NCBI RefSeq assembly: GCF_000001735.4
Contig: NC_003071.7
Span: 9,293,151-9,357,150, forward strand
Direction: 5' to 3'
From: Arabidopsis thaliana
Taxonomy: Eukaryota > Streptophyta > Magnoliopsida > Brassicales > Brassicaceae
DNA: 64,000 nt
The notes beneath the pieces were generated by a model that was not told the DNA's origin, searched no databases, and was given only the letters and a program-made list of their open reading frames with translations. The translations under genes were made by a program, and so were the position numbers. Below, piece by piece: positions 61,840-64,000 of this stretch. Position 1 is the stretch's first letter. Each line of letters starts with the position of its first letter.

Positions 61840-63808
61840 ATGATTGCATTAGCTGCTTCTTCGTTGGGGAATACACCGATTGCTTCGTTTAACCGTCATT
61901 TTAGATTCCGGTTACATCCACGAAACCCTCTGATACAAGCAGCGGTTTCACCTTCGTCTTCTTCTTCTTCTCCTACTGCTTCATCTGGCTTTGATTTGAG
62001 TTCTCTCGAATCCGCCATTAACAAGGTCAATTCAGTTCACAACCTTTACATGCTTTACTTCTTGATTCGATGAACTCTGCAGTTAAAACATAATTCTGAA
62101 AGTGGGATCATTTGTTGATGCAGAAAGATAGTAATGGTGTTAAGGAAGCTCTCGATAAATTGAGTGAAGAAGGTTGGGCTAAGAAATGGAGCTCCCAGCC
62201 GTATCTTTCGCGCCGTACGGTGTATATCGATCTCTCTATCTAAGCTTATCCTTACGATTTGTTAAAACCATCGATTAGTCGATTAGTCAGTAAGAGTGAA
62301 GAAGTGATGTGTCTTTTTTTTCTTGTATCAGACATCACTGCGGGAGCTGACAACTCTCGGTATCAAGAATGCAGAGACTCTGGCCATCCCTAGTGTCAGG
62401 AACGATGTAAGGTTCTGTCTTGTTAAGCCTATCTTTGGCAAGAATTGATTTATTGAGGTTTGTAGTGTATGTTAATTAAGGTTCTCTGAATTCTGATTTT
62501 AAGTTTGAGTAATGCAGGCGGCTTTTCTTTTCACAGTAGTCGGATCAACTGGGTTCATAGCTGTACTTGCCGGCCAACTTCCCGGGGTAAACTTTCAAAT
62601 ACGCTATTTTCTGTGGTGTTTAAGGCCATGAAAAGTCTTTGGTCTTGTCTCATTGATGTTCAGTAGTCTGTTCTTTCTTCTAGAGAATAGTTTAGGCTAT
62701 ACTATACCAAGAACTACATCCTACACTATAGACCGTGTATACCATGTCGAAATCAATGACAATATCTCGGTTTCTGTCAAGAGTGTTAGGTTCTATATGA
62801 CATATGAATAACTGTTGAATCTGGACAGGACTGGGGATTCTTTGTGCCTTACTTAGTTGGGAGCATTTCGTTGGTAGTTTTAGCCGTGGGAAGCGTTTCA
62901 CCAGGGTAAGAAAATAACTGAAACACTGCATATTTGGTTAGCGTAATGTACTCTGGGATACAGATTTATCTTCTGCTGTTTTGTTCTTGTAGGCTTCTTC
63001 AAGCTGCGATTTCCGGGTTTTCGACGTTCTTCCCTGATTATCAAGAACGAATTGCTGCACATGAAGCAGCCCACTTCTTAGGTACCCTTGAAAAGTTTAA
63101 ATCTTTCGATTCCAAAGGTGCAATGTCTTGATTGTGTTTAAAACCTGCAACTTTCCAGTGGCTTACTTAATCGGGCTTCCAATCCTCGGGTACTCGTTAG
63201 ACATCGGTAAAGAACATGTCAATCTCATTGACGAGAGACTAGCTAAACTAATATACAGCGGCAAGCTTGACTCAAAGGAGCTCGATAGGTAGAGTTTAGT
63301 TAAAGAGAAAGAAGAATCAGAGATCTCAAGATTCTCAACCCATTGAATCTTCTTTGGTTTTTCAGGTTGGCTGCTGTTGCAATGGCTGGACTTGCCGCCG
63401 AGGGTCTGAAGTATGACAAAGTAATTGGCCAATCTGCAGATCTCTTCTCTCTTCAGGTCCTCTAGTTCATTTTATCTCATCACTCACATGTTCACTTGGT
63501 AGCTCAGGTTTTAGTTATTACAGCTTCTTCTTTTTTTGTCTCCTGCAGAGATTCATAAACAGAAGCCAACCCAAAATCAGCAACGAGCAGCAGCAAAATC
63601 TAACAAGATGGGCTGTAAGTTTCTCTTGTCATCTCTCATACATGTTTTTTTCTAAAGTATTCATGAACCTACATGTTATGTTATGCAGGTTCTTTACTCT
63701 GCTTCTCTTCTCAAAAACAACAAGACCATCCATGAAGCTCTAATGGCTGCAATGTCCAAAAATGCATCTGTTCTTGAATGCATTCAAACCATTGAGACAG
63801 CTTCCTAG
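61840..63808 (+). CDS. Chloroplast membrane protein with HExxH motif (M41/VIR3-like), 10 exons, 332 aa
   Basis: Exons 61840-62025, 62124-62219, 62332-62406, 62518-62586, 62829-62905, 62993-63081, 63159-63288, 63366-63456, 63549-63614 and 63689-63808 give 332 residues in frame. The N-terminal about 50 residues look like a plastid transit peptide (Ser-rich, few acids). Two to three hydrophobic segments follow (AAFLFTVVGSTGFIAVLAG and YLVGSISLVVLAVGSV). Next comes ERIAAHEAAHFLVAYL with a HExxH signature as in FtsH-type M41 peptidases, but there is no AAA ATPase domain. A later AMAGLAAEG helix resembles the same fold. Known relatives include the plant VIR3-type membrane proteins. Whether it cuts protein is not shown. 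Corresponds to At2g21960. Confidence 0.82.
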
Positions 63809-64000
63809 ATGAACAATCTCTGTTATCTCTTTAATCGATACAACTACGTCCCATAACAACACTCAATTGTTTCACATGAACTTCCATATCTTTTATATAT
63901 ATATATAAAGACACAAAAGTTACAGACTTTCATTATCATCTTCAAGCACCATGAAGAAGAGCAAACTATACTATACTATTATAGATGAAAGTGTACAATA
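63809..64000. other. 3' flank at window end
   Basis: Contains a TA-rich simple repeat near 63891-63908 and no gene seen. A further gene may start or end just beyond the window. Confidence 0.3.

Overview
The window looks like a nuclear plant chromosome segment. Genes are split by short AT-rich GT-AG introns, intergenic DNA is AT-rich and full of small transposon remnants, and several products carry plastid or mitochondrial targeting sequences. Gene order and spliced product lengths match what I recall of Arabidopsis thaliana chromosome 2, roughly loci At2g21790 to At2g21960. Locus names come from memory; exon structures come from reading splice sites, with frame and total length checked for most multi-exon genes.

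Layout. 0.4-8.6 kb: RNR1 (ribonucleotide reductase large subunit) and EME1A (MUS81 partner), both +. 8.9-26.9 kb: a cluster of cysteine/histidine-rich DC1 genes. It holds a broken 3' copy, a C-terminally short gene (At2g21830), a scrambled pseudogene block, an intact - strand gene (At2g21840) and an intact + strand gene (At2g21850), followed by a convergent violaxanthin de-epoxidase-related gene. A small seed-maturation gene lies among them. Between 16.9 and 22.1 kb there are Helitron-like debris, a Mutator-like non-autonomous element and a hAT-like element whose interior is a minisatellite repeating an E2F-type motif. 27.3-33.0 kb: a mitochondrial ATP synthase subunit gene (MGP1) and a RAB7-class GTPase, both -. 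35.5-36.5 kb: a long imperfect inverted duplication. 37.9-39.5 kb: a cinnamyl alcohol dehydrogenase-like gene (CAD3), followed by a dead EC1-type egg-cell gene and a MITE. 41.0-43.1 kb: WRKY59. 43-48 kb: a gene-poor gap with one cluster of ACGT elements. 48.3-56.0 kb: CYP96A5, a short B3-domain gene, and an F-box array with one intact and at least two broken copies. 57.9-63.8 kb: shikimate kinase SK1, SKIP6 (F-box/kelch) and a chloroplast HExxH membrane protein gene.

There is no operon-like logic. Two processes shape the segment: tandem duplication and decay of DC1 and F-box genes, and small non-autonomous DNA transposons between genes. The most unusual items are the roughly 1 kb foldback locus at 35.5-36.5 kb (a possible hairpin siRNA or proto-miRNA source), the transposon-borne array of E2F-type sites at 21.3-21.7 kb, and the duplicated, scrambled DC1-VDE block.
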